From Elusimicrobiota bacterium (lineage in GTDB: Bacteria; Elusimicrobiota; Elusimicrobia; UBA1565): a DNA stretch of 26,516 bases. Location: the NCBI GenBank assembly GCA_003450735.1, contig DMEZ01000050.1, positions 1-26,516 on the forward strand, given 5' to 3'. Shown one piece after another: positions 15,756-22,664 of this stretch. Every line of letters starts with the position of its first letter. Within the stretch, counting starts at the first letter, position 1. Both the position numbers and the translations under genes were made by a program. A model generated the notes under the pieces. It had not been told where the DNA came from, made no database searches, and worked only from the letters and a program-made list of their open reading frames with translations.

Positions 15756-16451
15756 CTACCGGGAGATCACCACCAGGGTCGCGATGAGGCCCGCGAGCGT
15801 GGCCCAGGGCAGGACGTTCATGGTCATCCACTCCGCACTCCGCGTGAAGGAGGACTTCGGGATGTAGACGATGTCGCCCGGCTTGAGCTGGAGGTTGCGG
15901 TCGGGGTCGCCGCGGAGCACCGCGGCGAGGTTCACCTGGACGGCCTCGGCCTCCCGGCCGCCCTGCCTCAGGATGGTGGTCTGGGAGGGCTTGGCCATGT
16001 CCTTGGGGCCCCCCGCCATCGAGACAAGTTCGAGGAGGTTCAGGCCGTCCCGGAACTCGTAGTAGCCCGGACTGTTGATCTGCCCGATGATGGCGACCCG
16101 GCGTCCGGCGAAGCGGCGGACGTTCACCGTGATCTTGGGGTTGGCCACGAACTTGGAGAAACCGCTCTCGAGCAGGGTCTGGATCTCCCTGGCGTTCAAG
16201 CCCTTGACCGGGAGGGAGCCGACCAGCGGGAGCTCGATCTTGCCGTCGGGCTGGACGGTGACCTCGCGGGAGTACTCTTCCACGGGGAACACGTTGATGG
16301 AGACCACGTCGCCCACGCCGACGGGGTAGACCGCCTCGAGCTTCGCCAACGGGGCCGCCCCCTTGGCGGCTTCCGCGGCGTAGGCGGCCGGCTGGAGGCT
16401 CGATATGAGAAACGAGCAGACCAAGCCCAGCCTGAGGATGCGCTGAATCAT
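15756..16451 (-). CDS. Polysaccharide export protein (Wza-like, SLBB domains)
   Basis: This 231-residue periplasmic or outer-membrane export protein starts with a signal peptide (MIQRILRLGLVCSFLISSLQPAAYA) and has no clear lipobox. A Poly_export domain follows (about 38-115: YPVGVGDVVSINVF, VTVQPDGKIELPLVG), then an SLBB-type domain (about 115-205: VAIIGQINSPGYYEF, and LKPGDIVYIP). A C-terminal hydrophobic helix (about 212-230) ends the protein. The ATG at 16451 has GGGGAGGG directly upstream, which decides the start; an earlier in-frame ATG at 16502 would bury the signal peptide. It is first in a two-gene operon with the Wzc-like gene. No glycosyltransferases or Wzx/Wzy genes lie nearby, so the pair probably serves a polysaccharide made elsewhere. 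Confidence 0.9.
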   Translation of the reverse strand: MIQRILRLGLVCSFLISSLQPAAYAAEAAKGAAPLAKLEAVYPVGVGDVVSINVFPVEEYSREVTVQPDGKIELPLVGSLPVKGLNAREIQTLLESGFSKFVANPKITVNVRRFAGRRVAIIGQINSPGYYEFRDGLNLLELVSMAGGPKDMAKPSQTTILRQGGREAEAVQVNLAAVLRGDPDRNLQLKPGDIVYIPKSSFTRSAEWMTMNVLPWATLAGLIATLVVISR

Positions 16452-16484
16452 CGTCCCTCCCCTTCCGGCTTGCACAGTAGCGAG

Positions 16485-16518
16485 ATTGTAGCGGAAAATC
16501 ACGGGGCGGTGTTGTCAA
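16485..16518 (-). promoter_or_regulatory. Possible promoter of the export operon
   Basis: On the - strand, TACAAT (16490-16485) lies 33 nt before the ATG at 16451, leaving space for the GGGGAGGG ribosome site. A perfect TTGACA (16518-16513) is upstream, but the 22-nt spacer is longer than the usual 16-18, so the two may not work as a pair or may need an activator. Confidence 0.4.
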
Positions 16519-16521
16519 AGA

Positions 16522-16536
16522 TGTTGCGGCGCAACA
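16522..16536. promoter_or_regulatory. Inverted repeat TGTTGC-GGC-GCAACA, possible operator
   Basis: A perfect 6-bp inverted repeat with 3-bp spacer lies between the divergent export operon and the HD-GYP-like gene. It is immediately upstream of both putative promoters and so placed to control either. It could equally be a small hairpin without regulatory role. No matching site was seen elsewhere in the window. Confidence 0.4.
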
Positions 16537-16545
16537 AATGCGTCA

Positions 16546-16574
16546 TTGACTTCCGGCGCGATTCAGACTAACCT
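16546..16574 (+). promoter_or_regulatory. Possible promoter of the HD-GYP-like / ABC transporter operon
   Basis: TTGACT (16546-16551), a 17-bp spacer, and TAACCT (16569-16574), which keeps the T, A and final T of a -10 box. Transcription would start near 16581, which supports the ATG at 16591 over the one at 16576. Inferred from hexamer fit only. Confidence 0.45.
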
Positions 16575-16590
16575 AATGCGGGCGATATCC

Positions 16591-18345
16591 ATGGACAACA
16601 ACGGCGGCCTGCGCCTCAACGCCATCCTCTCCCGTCTCGACGGGCTCTACGCCAAGATCCTCTCGGACGAGCGGCCCTCGGCGGTCGGCTTTTTGACCCT
16701 CCTGGACTCCTGGCGCAAGGAAGTCCTCCGCGCGGAGAAGAACTTCGCCGCCCTGCAGGAGAACCTCGGCAAGACCCCGGTCTCAAGCGAGCCGGCCCCC
16801 TCCGAACTGAGCCGGCAGTTCGAGTTCGTCCAAAACCAGGCCCGCGACCTCGAGGCGGCCTTCGAGCGGCAGAGGGAAGAGGCTGAAGCTCTGCAGAGGG
16901 TCCTGGAAGCCAAGGAGTCGGAGCTCGACTCTTTGCGGTTCAAGCAGGACGACGAGCTTGCCTCCGTTCCTGAGATCAAGCGGCAGGCCGCTTCTTCCGA
17001 ACGGGCGGCCAAGCGCGCGGAAGCCGCCCACGAGCGTCAGGCCCTCGAGATCGCCGCCCTTCGCAAGGAGCTTGAGGCCAAGGAAGCGGAGCTCGACGCC
17101 TGGCAGAGCCGCTGCGAGGCGTGCATGTCGGACGTCCCGGAGCTGCGCAAGCAGGCGTCTTTGGTCGAGAAGATGACCAAGCGCTCGGAGGCCGAGCTCG
17201 CCCGGCAGAAGGAGCGCATCGAATCCTTGAGCCGAGCACTTGAGAGCAAGGACGAGGAGCTGGCGATCCTCCGCGAGCGACGCGACAAGGACGCCGAGCG
17301 CATCTTCGACCTCGAGAGGCGGCTCGCCGAACCGGCCAAGGCCCCCGCCCCCCCTCCGCCCGCTCCGCCGCAGAAACCGCTTATCCCAGCAAAGCCGGAA
17401 GTCGTCGAAAAAAAGCCTATCCAGAAGGCGCCGCCCCCGAAGCCCCCCGAAAAGCCCGCCGTGACAGCGGCTCCGGCGCCTCCTCCAAAAGCTCCTTCTT
17501 CCGCCGAGCACCGCGCCGCGCTGAACGCCTACGACGGCCTGGTCTCGCTCTTCAAGGAGACGAGCGGCGGCCTCGCCGCGCTGCGCGGCCCCTTGAGCGG
17601 CGCCTTAAGCGCATGCCTGGACATCTTCGAGGCCGACCCCGGCCCCCTGTTGGCCCAGACCGGCCGCTCGAGCCAGGCCGCCTACCTCTGGGCCCACTCG
17701 GCCAACGTCGCCCTCCTCTCGATGCACGCCGCCCGCATCCTGCGGCTGGACAAGGAGACGGCGCAGCAGGTCGGCCTCTGCGGCGCCCTGCACGAGCTCC
17801 GGCTCCTATCGCTTGAAGAGACCTCCGCCGCCTCGGAGGCTGACCGGGAGCATGCCCTCAACCCGCTCGAGCCGAAGCTCATCGCGCCCCACCTTGCGCG
17901 CATCGAGAAGACCCTCGGCCACTCGTTCCCGAAATCCGCCGAAGCCAGGTTCGCCGCGCACGCCATCGCCCTCTGCGACCTCTACGAGGCCTTGAGCCAC
18001 CCGCGCCCCTGGCGCGAGCCGCTCTTGCCCCACGACGCGGTGATGGCCATCGCCCGGGAGTTCTCCAAGGAGTTCGACCGCAGGGTCCTCCAGGCCTTCA
18101 TCGCCGGCGTCACGCTCTACCCGCCGGGCTCCTGGGTGGAGCTCTCGAACGGCGAAGCGGGCCGGGTCGTCTCGGTCTCCTCCCGCACCCCCACCCTCCC
18201 GACCGTCGAGATCCGACTGGACTCGGAGGGCAAGCCCGTCGAGCAGGCGGTATTGCTAGACCTCGCGAAGAGCCCCATCATCCACATCTCGAAAGCCGCC
18301 GACGAGACGAAGCTGGGCCTCGAGGCTGAGCGCTGGTGGCCGTAG
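16591..18345 (+). CDS. Coiled-coil protein with degenerate C-terminal HD-GYP-like domain
   Basis: This 584-residue, probably cytosolic protein has a helical N-terminus and a coiled coil (about 70-245) built of three tandem 56-residue repeats (landmarks LEAKESELD at 105, LEAKEAELD at 161, LESKDEELA at 217). A Pro/Lys/Ala-rich linker (about 249-305) leads to an HD-GYP-related domain (about 310-530). The C-terminal half of that domain is convincing (LCDLYEALSHPRPWREPL, then FDRRVLQAF and YPPGSWVELSNGEAGRVV), as in c-di-GMP phosphodiesterases. The catalytic HD reads His-Glu (GALHELRLL, 401-402) and no GYP motif is present, so it is probably not an active phosphodiesterase but a sensor or scaffold. 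It overlaps the ABC ATPase gene by 10 bp and is divergent from the export operon, which suggests linked regulation (inference). An ATG at 16576 is an alternative start. Confidence 0.8.
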   Translation: MDNNGGLRLNAILSRLDGLYAKILSDERPSAVGFLTLLDSWRKEVLRAEKNFAALQENLGKTPVSSEPAPSELSRQFEFVQNQARDLEAAFERQREEAEALQRVLEAKESELDSLRFKQDDELASVPEIKRQAASSERAAKRAEAAHERQALEIAALRKELEAKEAELDAWQSRCEACMSDVPELRKQASLVEKMTKRSEAELARQKERIESLSRALESKDEELAILRERRDKDAERIFDLERRLAEPAKAPAPPPPAPPQKPLIPAKPEVVEKKPIQKAPPPKPPEKPAVTAAPAPPPKAPSSAEHRAALNAYDGLVSLFKETSGGLAALRGPLSGALSACLDIFEADPGPLLAQTGRSSQAAYLWAHSANVALLSMHAARILRLDKETAQQVGLCGALHELRLLSLEETSAASEADREHALNPLEPKLIAPHLARIEKTLGHSFPKSAEARFAAHAIALCDLYEALSHPRPWREPLLPHDAVMAIAREFSKEFDRRVLQAFIAGVTLYPPGSWVELSNGEAGRVVSVSSRTPTLPTVEIRLDSEGKPVEQAVLLDLAKSPIIHISKAADETKLGLEAERWWP

Positions 18346-19031
18346 CCCTCGAGCTCGACGAGCTCTCCAAGAAATTCCGCTCCGTGCGCGCCCTGGACCG
18401 CGTGAGCTTGGCCCTGCCCCCGGGCCGCCTGCTCTGCCTGGTCGGCCCCAACGGCTCGGGCAAGACCACCCTGCTCAAGATCCTCGCGGGCCTCGTTTTG
18501 CCGGACTCGGGGCGGGCGTCGGCGCCGGAGCCCATCGGCTTCTCCCCGGGCGAGGAGCGCTCCTTCTACGCCCGCCTGAGCGGCCTGGAGAACCTGCGCT
18601 TCTTCGCCGCCCTGCGTGGCCTGGGCGCCGTCGAGCTCGAAGCCCGGCTCGAAGAGCTGAAAAACCCCTTGGCCTTGGAGGACGTCCTGGCCTCGACCTA
18701 CCAGAAAGCGTCGGCCGGGATGAAGATGAAGCTCTCGATCGCTCGGGCCCTGCTCCACCGGCCCCGCCTGCTCCTCCTGGATGAGCCGACCAAGAGCCTC
18801 GACCCGGACTCCTGCGAGCGCATCCGCGCGCTTGTGAAGGCGGAATACTCGGGCAAGCCTGAGCGCCTCGCCCTCTGGAGCACGCACCGGCTGGAGGAGG
18901 CCTGGGGCTTGGGCACGGAGATCGCGCTCCTATCCAAGGGCCGGCTGGCCGCCTTCGGAACGCCGGAGGACCTCCTGCGCCGGAGCGGCGCGGACACGCC
19001 CGCCGGAGCCTACCGGAGGCTGGTCTCGTGA
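18336..19031 (+). CDS. ABC transporter ATP-binding protein (ABC-2 type)
   Basis: This 231-residue ATPase subunit is cytosolic and bound to its membrane partner. Walker A is GPNGSGKTT (about 42-50), the Q-loop region is GFSPGEERSFY, the signature is ASAGMKMKLSIARAL (S-x-GM type common in ABC-2 exporters), Walker B is LLLLDEPT followed by the D-loop SLDP, and the switch histidine is in STHRLEE. It begins with GTG inside the last codons of the preceding gene, and its TGA is overlapped by the GTG of the permease gene, so the three genes form one translational unit. The exported substrate cannot be told from sequence. The convergent peptide-modification operon makes a peptide substrate possible, though it is on the other strand. 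Confidence 0.9.
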   Translation: MAVALELDELSKKFRSVRALDRVSLALPPGRLLCLVGPNGSGKTTLLKILAGLVLPDSGRASAPEPIGFSPGEERSFYARLSGLENLRFFAALRGLGAVELEARLEELKNPLALEDVLASTYQKASAGMKMKLSIARALLHRPRLLLLDEPTKSLDPDSCERIRALVKAEYSGKPERLALWSTHRLEEAWGLGTEIALLSKGRLAAFGTPEDLLRRSGADTPAGAYRRLVS

Positions 19032-19846
19032 TCCCGCGCCTGCCGCGCGTCCTCTACGCCTTCCTGCGCCGCGACGCGCTCCAGAAGTTCTCCTACCGCA
19101 CGGCCTTCGTTCTGGAGGTCGTCTCCGTCCTGCTCTCGGTCGCGACCTTCTACTACGTCGCAAAGCTCATCGGCCCGGCCGCACTGCCGGCCCTCTCCGC
19201 CTACGGAGGCGACTATTTCGCCTTCGTCCTGCTGGGCATCGCCTTCTCGAGCTACCAGTCGGTGGGGATGCATTCCTTCAGCGAAAACCTTCGAGAAGAA
19301 CAGGTGACGGGAACCTTGGAATCCCTCCTGGCCGCGCCGGTCGGCCTGCCGGCGCTCCTGCTGGGCTTCGCCCAATGGGACATCCTCTACGCGACTTCCC
19401 AGACGGCGCTCTACCTGCTGGCGGGAACGGCTGTTTTCGGGGCAAGCTTCCACGCGGCCGGCCTCCCCGCGGCCCTGCTCATCTTCGCCTTGACCTTGAC
19501 CTCCTGCGCGGGGCTCGGCCTCTTCTCCGCCGCGTTCATCCTGATGTTCAAGCGCGGCGACCCGGTCGCCTGGCTGGTCGCGGCCGCCTCGGAACTGCTG
19601 GGCGGGGTCTATTTCCCGGTGGCCATCCTGCCCGACTGGCTGAGGACGCTCTCTCTCTTCATCCCGATGACCCACTCGCTGGAAGGGATGCGCCTGGCCT
19701 TGCTCAAGTCCGCGAGCGTCCGCGAGGTCGCGCCGCAGGCCGCGGCGCTCGCGCTCTTCACGGCGGTGTTCTTGCCGCTGGGCGCGGTGTTCTTCAGGAA
19801 GGCGTTGGCGAGGGCGAAGAAGGACGGCTCCCTCGGACACTACTGA
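19028..19846 (+). CDS. ABC-2 type transporter permease
   Basis: This 272-residue inner-membrane permease has about six membrane helices: RTAFVLEVVSVLLSVATFYYV, YFAFVLLGIAF, a segment with ALYLLAGTAVFG, LPAALLIFALTLTSCAGLGLF, VAWLVAAASELLGGVYFPVAIL and the C-terminal AAALALFTAVFLPLGAVFF. The stretch GGVYFPVAILPDWLRTLSLFIPMTHSLEGMR is the usual ABC-2 signature region before the last helix. It starts at a GTG overlapping the ATPase stop (GTGA). The last 53 bp overlap, antisense, the 3' end of the nucleotidyltransferase-fusion gene. It pairs with the ATPase just upstream as an exporter. Confidence 0.9.
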   Translation: MIPRLPRVLYAFLRRDALQKFSYRTAFVLEVVSVLLSVATFYYVAKLIGPAALPALSAYGGDYFAFVLLGIAFSSYQSVGMHSFSENLREEQVTGTLESLLAAPVGLPALLLGFAQWDILYATSQTALYLLAGTAVFGASFHAAGLPAALLIFALTLTSCAGLGLFSAAFILMFKRGDPVAWLVAAASELLGGVYFPVAILPDWLRTLSLFIPMTHSLEGMRLALLKSASVREVAPQAAALALFTAVFLPLGAVFFRKALARAKKDGSLGHY

Positions 19847-21659
19847 GCAGGATGAAGCCGAGCGCCCGCAGGACGCGCCAGAGCAGATAGAAGGGCCGCC
19901 CCATCCTCCAGAGGAGGACGCTTTGCCCAGGGCCGACCCGGCAGGCGAGGCGGGGGCCGGTGGGCCAAAGGATCTCCGAGAGGTTCCGCAGGGGCACCGC
20001 TGGATCTCGGCCCAGGAAGTGCGCCGCGAAGGGCTCCAGCCAGGGGTGCGGCGGCTGCCCGAGGATCCACTCCACCGCGCGAGAACGCCAGCCGTCTTCA
20101 CGCAGGCGCTCGAGAACATCCTCCGGGACTTCAGCCCCGCACTCTTCCCGGGCCGACTCCAGGAAGTGCGCGAGCGCCGGCCGCCCGGGGTGGCCGTCCA
20201 TGAGCGAGAGAAGCCTGCCCCAGTCGACTCCGTCGCGGATGAGAGCTTTCGCGTCGAAGAGCCAGACGAGCTTGAGCTCGAGCTTGTGGAAGACCGTGTG
20301 CAACCCGGCGAAAATGAGCATATCCTCGTGGCAGGGGAGCAGATAGGGCTTCCCGCAGGGGAGGGCCCTCTTGAGCATGCCGCGCATGTCCCAGAAGGCG
20401 TAGTCCCCCTGATAGTGGATCTCGAGCAGGTCGCCCTCCGGCGAGCGGTAGCACTCCTGACGGCCGGGCTGATGAACGAAGCCGAGCGGGGCCAGGATGT
20501 CCCGGGCGCGTCCCTGTGCGGCTTCCTCGGCCAGGAGGTCGGCGTCGGTCATGGGCCGCAGGTCGGGCTCGGCCATGGCCAGCCCCTTGAGGGCGCAGGT
20601 CTTGAGACCCGCCTTAGCCAGCGCTTCGGCGGCCCGCTCGGCCCAGTGGCCAAGGCGGGCACCGTTCGCGACGTTGTGGTACACTGCGCCCTTGAGGGTC
20701 TTCAAGACGGCGGGTGGGACGAGGCCTTCCGGTACGCGGGAGAGCCGGCGCTCGAGCAGGCAGGGAACGCCTTCACGGCCGGCCTCCGCGAGCACTTCGT
20801 CCCAGTCGGAGCGCGGCAGGCCCTCCGCGCCGGAAGCGGCGAGGAATTTCCGCACGTCTAGACGGTGCCAGAACATCGAAAGCTCGTCCTCTGACTTGCG
20901 GAAGACCTGGAAGCCGAGCCTCCGGTAGAGCCGGATGGCCGCGCGTGCCCGACGGCTCACGTGCAGTTCGACCGGCCCGCCCGCGCGGGATAGGGCTTCG
21001 AGGCAGAGCCTCTCTCCCAGCCCGCGGTTGCGCCAACGCGGATGCACCCAGAGCCCGAAGAGGCCTTGCCCTCCGCCTTCGAGCGAGCTCAAGGTGGCCG
21101 AGCCGACGACCTCGCCGCGCGGCGTCCAGGCGAGGAAGCGCACCCCGGCGGCGAGCTCTTCGCGCAGGCCTTCCAGGAACTCCTCGTAGGAACCGGCAGG
21201 CAGGGCCCGATAGAGGGCCTTCGCATCCCCAAGGACGGCCGGGCGGATGAGCGGCACTTCCCGAGACGGCTTGAAGCGATACGGGACGGCGCACCAGGCC
21301 AAGCCGAGCCAGCGCCAGAGGGGCGCTCCCAGTTCCAAGCGGGAGCTCCGCTCGACGCGGCCGAGGACCTCCTCCGACTCGACCAAGTCGAAGCCCTCTC
21401 CGAGGTCGGCTTTCAGGGTCATCGGGCTTCCCCTGCGGACCACACGATGGGCGATGAGCTTGCCTTCCGAACGGCAGAGCAGAACGTCCCCCAGACGGAC
21501 GCGGCCCGGCTCGATGGAAGCGACCTCCAGGATGTCCCCCTCCCGGATGAGCGGGGCCATGCTCGAGCCGCGGGCCGCGAAGCGGATGGAGCGTCCCCCC
21601 TGGAGCAGGGGCAGGGCGAGCTCGGCGAAGCTAGCGGAGTCGAGCGAGAGGGTCCGCAT
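19794..21659 (-). CDS. S26-type peptidase-like / GNAT / NTP_transf_5 nucleotidyltransferase fusion
   Basis: This 621-residue protein has three domains. Residues 1-110 resemble an S26 (signal-peptidase) core: GSSMAPLIREGD with the putative nucleophile Ser33, then GDVLLCRSEGKLIAHRVV with His71 in place of the bacterial lysine, as in the archaeal/ER-type enzymes. Only a hydrophobic patch near 110-127 could touch the membrane. Residues about 137-268 are a GNAT acetyltransferase (GLWVHPRWRNRGLGERL, then AIRLYRRLGF). Residues about 318-480 fit the uncharacterised NTP_transf_5 family: ALKGLAMAEPDLRPMTDADLL, with the Asp-x-Asp at 372/374. The C-terminus is Ser/Pro-rich. The ATG at 21659 lies inside the 3' end of the HprK-like gene (29-bp overlap). 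It is last in the operon and probably modifies the peptide or its carrier (inference). The three-domain fusion is unusual to me. Confidence 0.8.
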   Translation of the reverse strand: MRTLSLDSASFAELALPLLQGGRSIRFAARGSSMAPLIREGDILEVASIEPGRVRLGDVLLCRSEGKLIAHRVVRRGSPMTLKADLGEGFDLVESEEVLGRVERSSRLELGAPLWRWLGLAWCAVPYRFKPSREVPLIRPAVLGDAKALYRALPAGSYEEFLEGLREELAAGVRFLAWTPRGEVVGSATLSSLEGGGQGLFGLWVHPRWRNRGLGERLCLEALSRAGGPVELHVSRRARAAIRLYRRLGFQVFRKSEDELSMFWHRLDVRKFLAASGAEGLPRSDWDEVLAEAGREGVPCLLERRLSRVPEGLVPPAVLKTLKGAVYHNVANGARLGHWAERAAEALAKAGLKTCALKGLAMAEPDLRPMTDADLLAEEAAQGRARDILAPLGFVHQPGRQECYRSPEGDLLEIHYQGDYAFWDMRGMLKRALPCGKPYLLPCHEDMLIFAGLHTVFHKLELKLVWLFDAKALIRDGVDWGRLLSLMDGHPGRPALAHFLESAREECGAEVPEDVLERLREDGWRSRAVEWILGQPPHPWLEPFAAHFLGRDPAVPLRNLSEILWPTGPRLACRVGPGQSVLLWRMGRPFYLLWRVLRALGFILLSSVRGSRPSSPSPTPS

Positions 21660-22500
21660 CGGGGCTCGTCAGGAAGTCGGCGGCGCTTTCGTCGTTCTTG
21701 AAGGAGAACTCCCAGGCCGGGATGGCCGAGGCGAGCTCATCGCAGGATCTCAGGACGGCGGCCACTCCTTCCTCCGACCAATACGGGGTGAAGCAGGCGC
21801 GGAAGAGGGCCGCGACCGCTTCGAGGCGGGAGAGCTTCCTGAGGCCGTTGGCTTTCGCCTGCCTGAGGAGGAAGAGGGTGGACAAGGGGCTCGAGCCCTG
21901 CGCGGCGATGCGGTCGGTGCCGTGCCAGGGGGTGCCGAAGACGCGCCAGCGGCCAAGCGCTCGGCGGAGGATGACCCGGTCGTCGCTCAGCCAGCCGGAA
22001 GGGAAACGCCTCCTCAACACACGGAAGAGAGTGGTCTTGCCCGCTCCGGAATTGCCTACGAAAACGGCGCCCCGGCGCGCCGCCGCGTGCAGAAGCAGGC
22101 CTTGGCCGGCGAGGCGCGTCACGGTCAGGTGCCGCAAAACCAGATCGACCAATCCGTAGACCGTGGCCCTGCGGGCTGAAGCGCCCAGATGGAACTCTCC
22201 CCGACTCAAGCGCCGCTCGAGCGCCAGGACCCCGCGAGGCGCGCCCCTCTTCGTCAGCGGGCTGATCCTCAACAGGCAGCGGCCGCCTGAACGGACGACC
22301 TGCCAGAACGAGTCGGTGTCTTGAACGAGGGTCCCGTTCATCAAGTCCGGGGGGATGCCCTCATGGATGGCGATACGGCAGTGGGGCTTCCTGCGGGTGA
22401 GGAACTTGCGGTAGCAGCAATGCGTGCCGTCCTGGCCTCTCCTGAGCCCCATCTTTTCGGGCTCGAAGGAGAAGACCGTTCCGGCGATGTCCAATCTCAC
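21631..22500 (-). CDS. HprK-like serine kinase (HPr kinase-related protein)
   Basis: This 289-residue protein is related to the C-terminal kinase domain of HPr kinase. Residues 1-115 form an N-terminal region of unknown fold, with Cys28-Cys29 and Cys41. The kinase core has a hydrophobic strand GLLLHAAA, the P-loop GNSGAGKTT (149-157), the catalytic acidic pair in WLSDDRVIL (Asp173-Asp174) and GTPWHGTDR (about 189-197). Relatives of this type occur in RiPP and PqqD-containing clusters, and in some lasso-peptide clusters they phosphorylate the precursor's C-terminal serine. The peptide encoded just upstream ends in Ser55. It starts with GTG overlapping the peptide gene's TGA (GTGA), so the two are tightly coupled. 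The exact substrate is unproven. Confidence 0.82.
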   Translation of the reverse strand: MRLDIAGTVFSFEPEKMGLRRGQDGTHCCYRKFLTRRKPHCRIAIHEGIPPDLMNGTLVQDTDSFWQVVRSGGRCLLRISPLTKRGAPRGVLALERRLSRGEFHLGASARRATVYGLVDLVLRHLTVTRLAGQGLLLHAAARRGAVFVGNSGAGKTTLFRVLRRRFPSGWLSDDRVILRRALGRWRVFGTPWHGTDRIAAQGSSPLSTLFLLRQAKANGLRKLSRLEAVAALFRACFTPYWSEEGVAAVLRSCDELASAIPAWEFSFKNDESAADFLTSPDADPLARLR

Positions 22501-22664
22501 GAAGCGCTGTAGGTGTTGCGGCAGTTGGCACAGGTCCGCCTCGACGTCCGGTAGTTGACGGTGCTCGTCCGCGAGGCTCGGCAGGAGGCCAGGATCTGCT
22601 CCTCCAGCTGCAGCTTCACTTCCTTGAGCTCCGGCTTCTTATACGGCTTTCTCTCCTTCGGCAT
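22497..22664 (-). CDS. Candidate RiPP precursor peptide, 55 residues
   Basis: This short gene lies between the SPASM radical SAM gene (26-bp overlap) and the HprK-like gene (GTGA overlap). Its ATG at 22664 has a strong GGGAGG site (22675-22670, 5 nt spacing), better than its neighbours'. Residues 1-26 are a charged, Lys/Glu-rich leader-like region with the pattern KKPELKEVKLQLEEQIL, similar in style to leaders of radical-SAM/SPASM-modified peptides, which often end in an A-x-C step (here ASC, Cys28). Residues 27-55 are a distinct tail rich in Arg, Ser, Thr and Asn with Cys28, Cys45, Cys48 (CANC), Tyr38 and Tyr52, ending in Ser55. No signal peptide or membrane segment is present. Precursor identity is inferred from size, composition and position; a small regulatory protein is the main alternative. 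Confidence 0.78.
   Translation of the reverse strand: MPKERKPYKKPELKEVKLQLEEQILASCRASRTSTVNYRTSRRTCANCRNTYSAS

Noticed and set aside
13818..16571. A 917-codon open frame on the + strand
   Set aside because: It is the antisense shadow of the Wza-like and Wzc-like genes, which carry clear family motifs, a signal peptide and ribosome sites. The product is a His/Asp/Val/Gly/Arg-rich string with no domain, as expected for GC-rich antisense frames.
18699..18760. The ABC ATPase signature as degenerate (ASAGMKMKL instead of LSGGQ)
   Set aside because: ABC-2 type ATPases commonly have an S-x-GM-type signature; the serine and glycine are kept, so the subunit is probably active.
19794..19853. A terminator between the two convergent operons
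   Set aside because: The coding regions overlap, and I see no hairpin with a T-run on either strand near the overlap.
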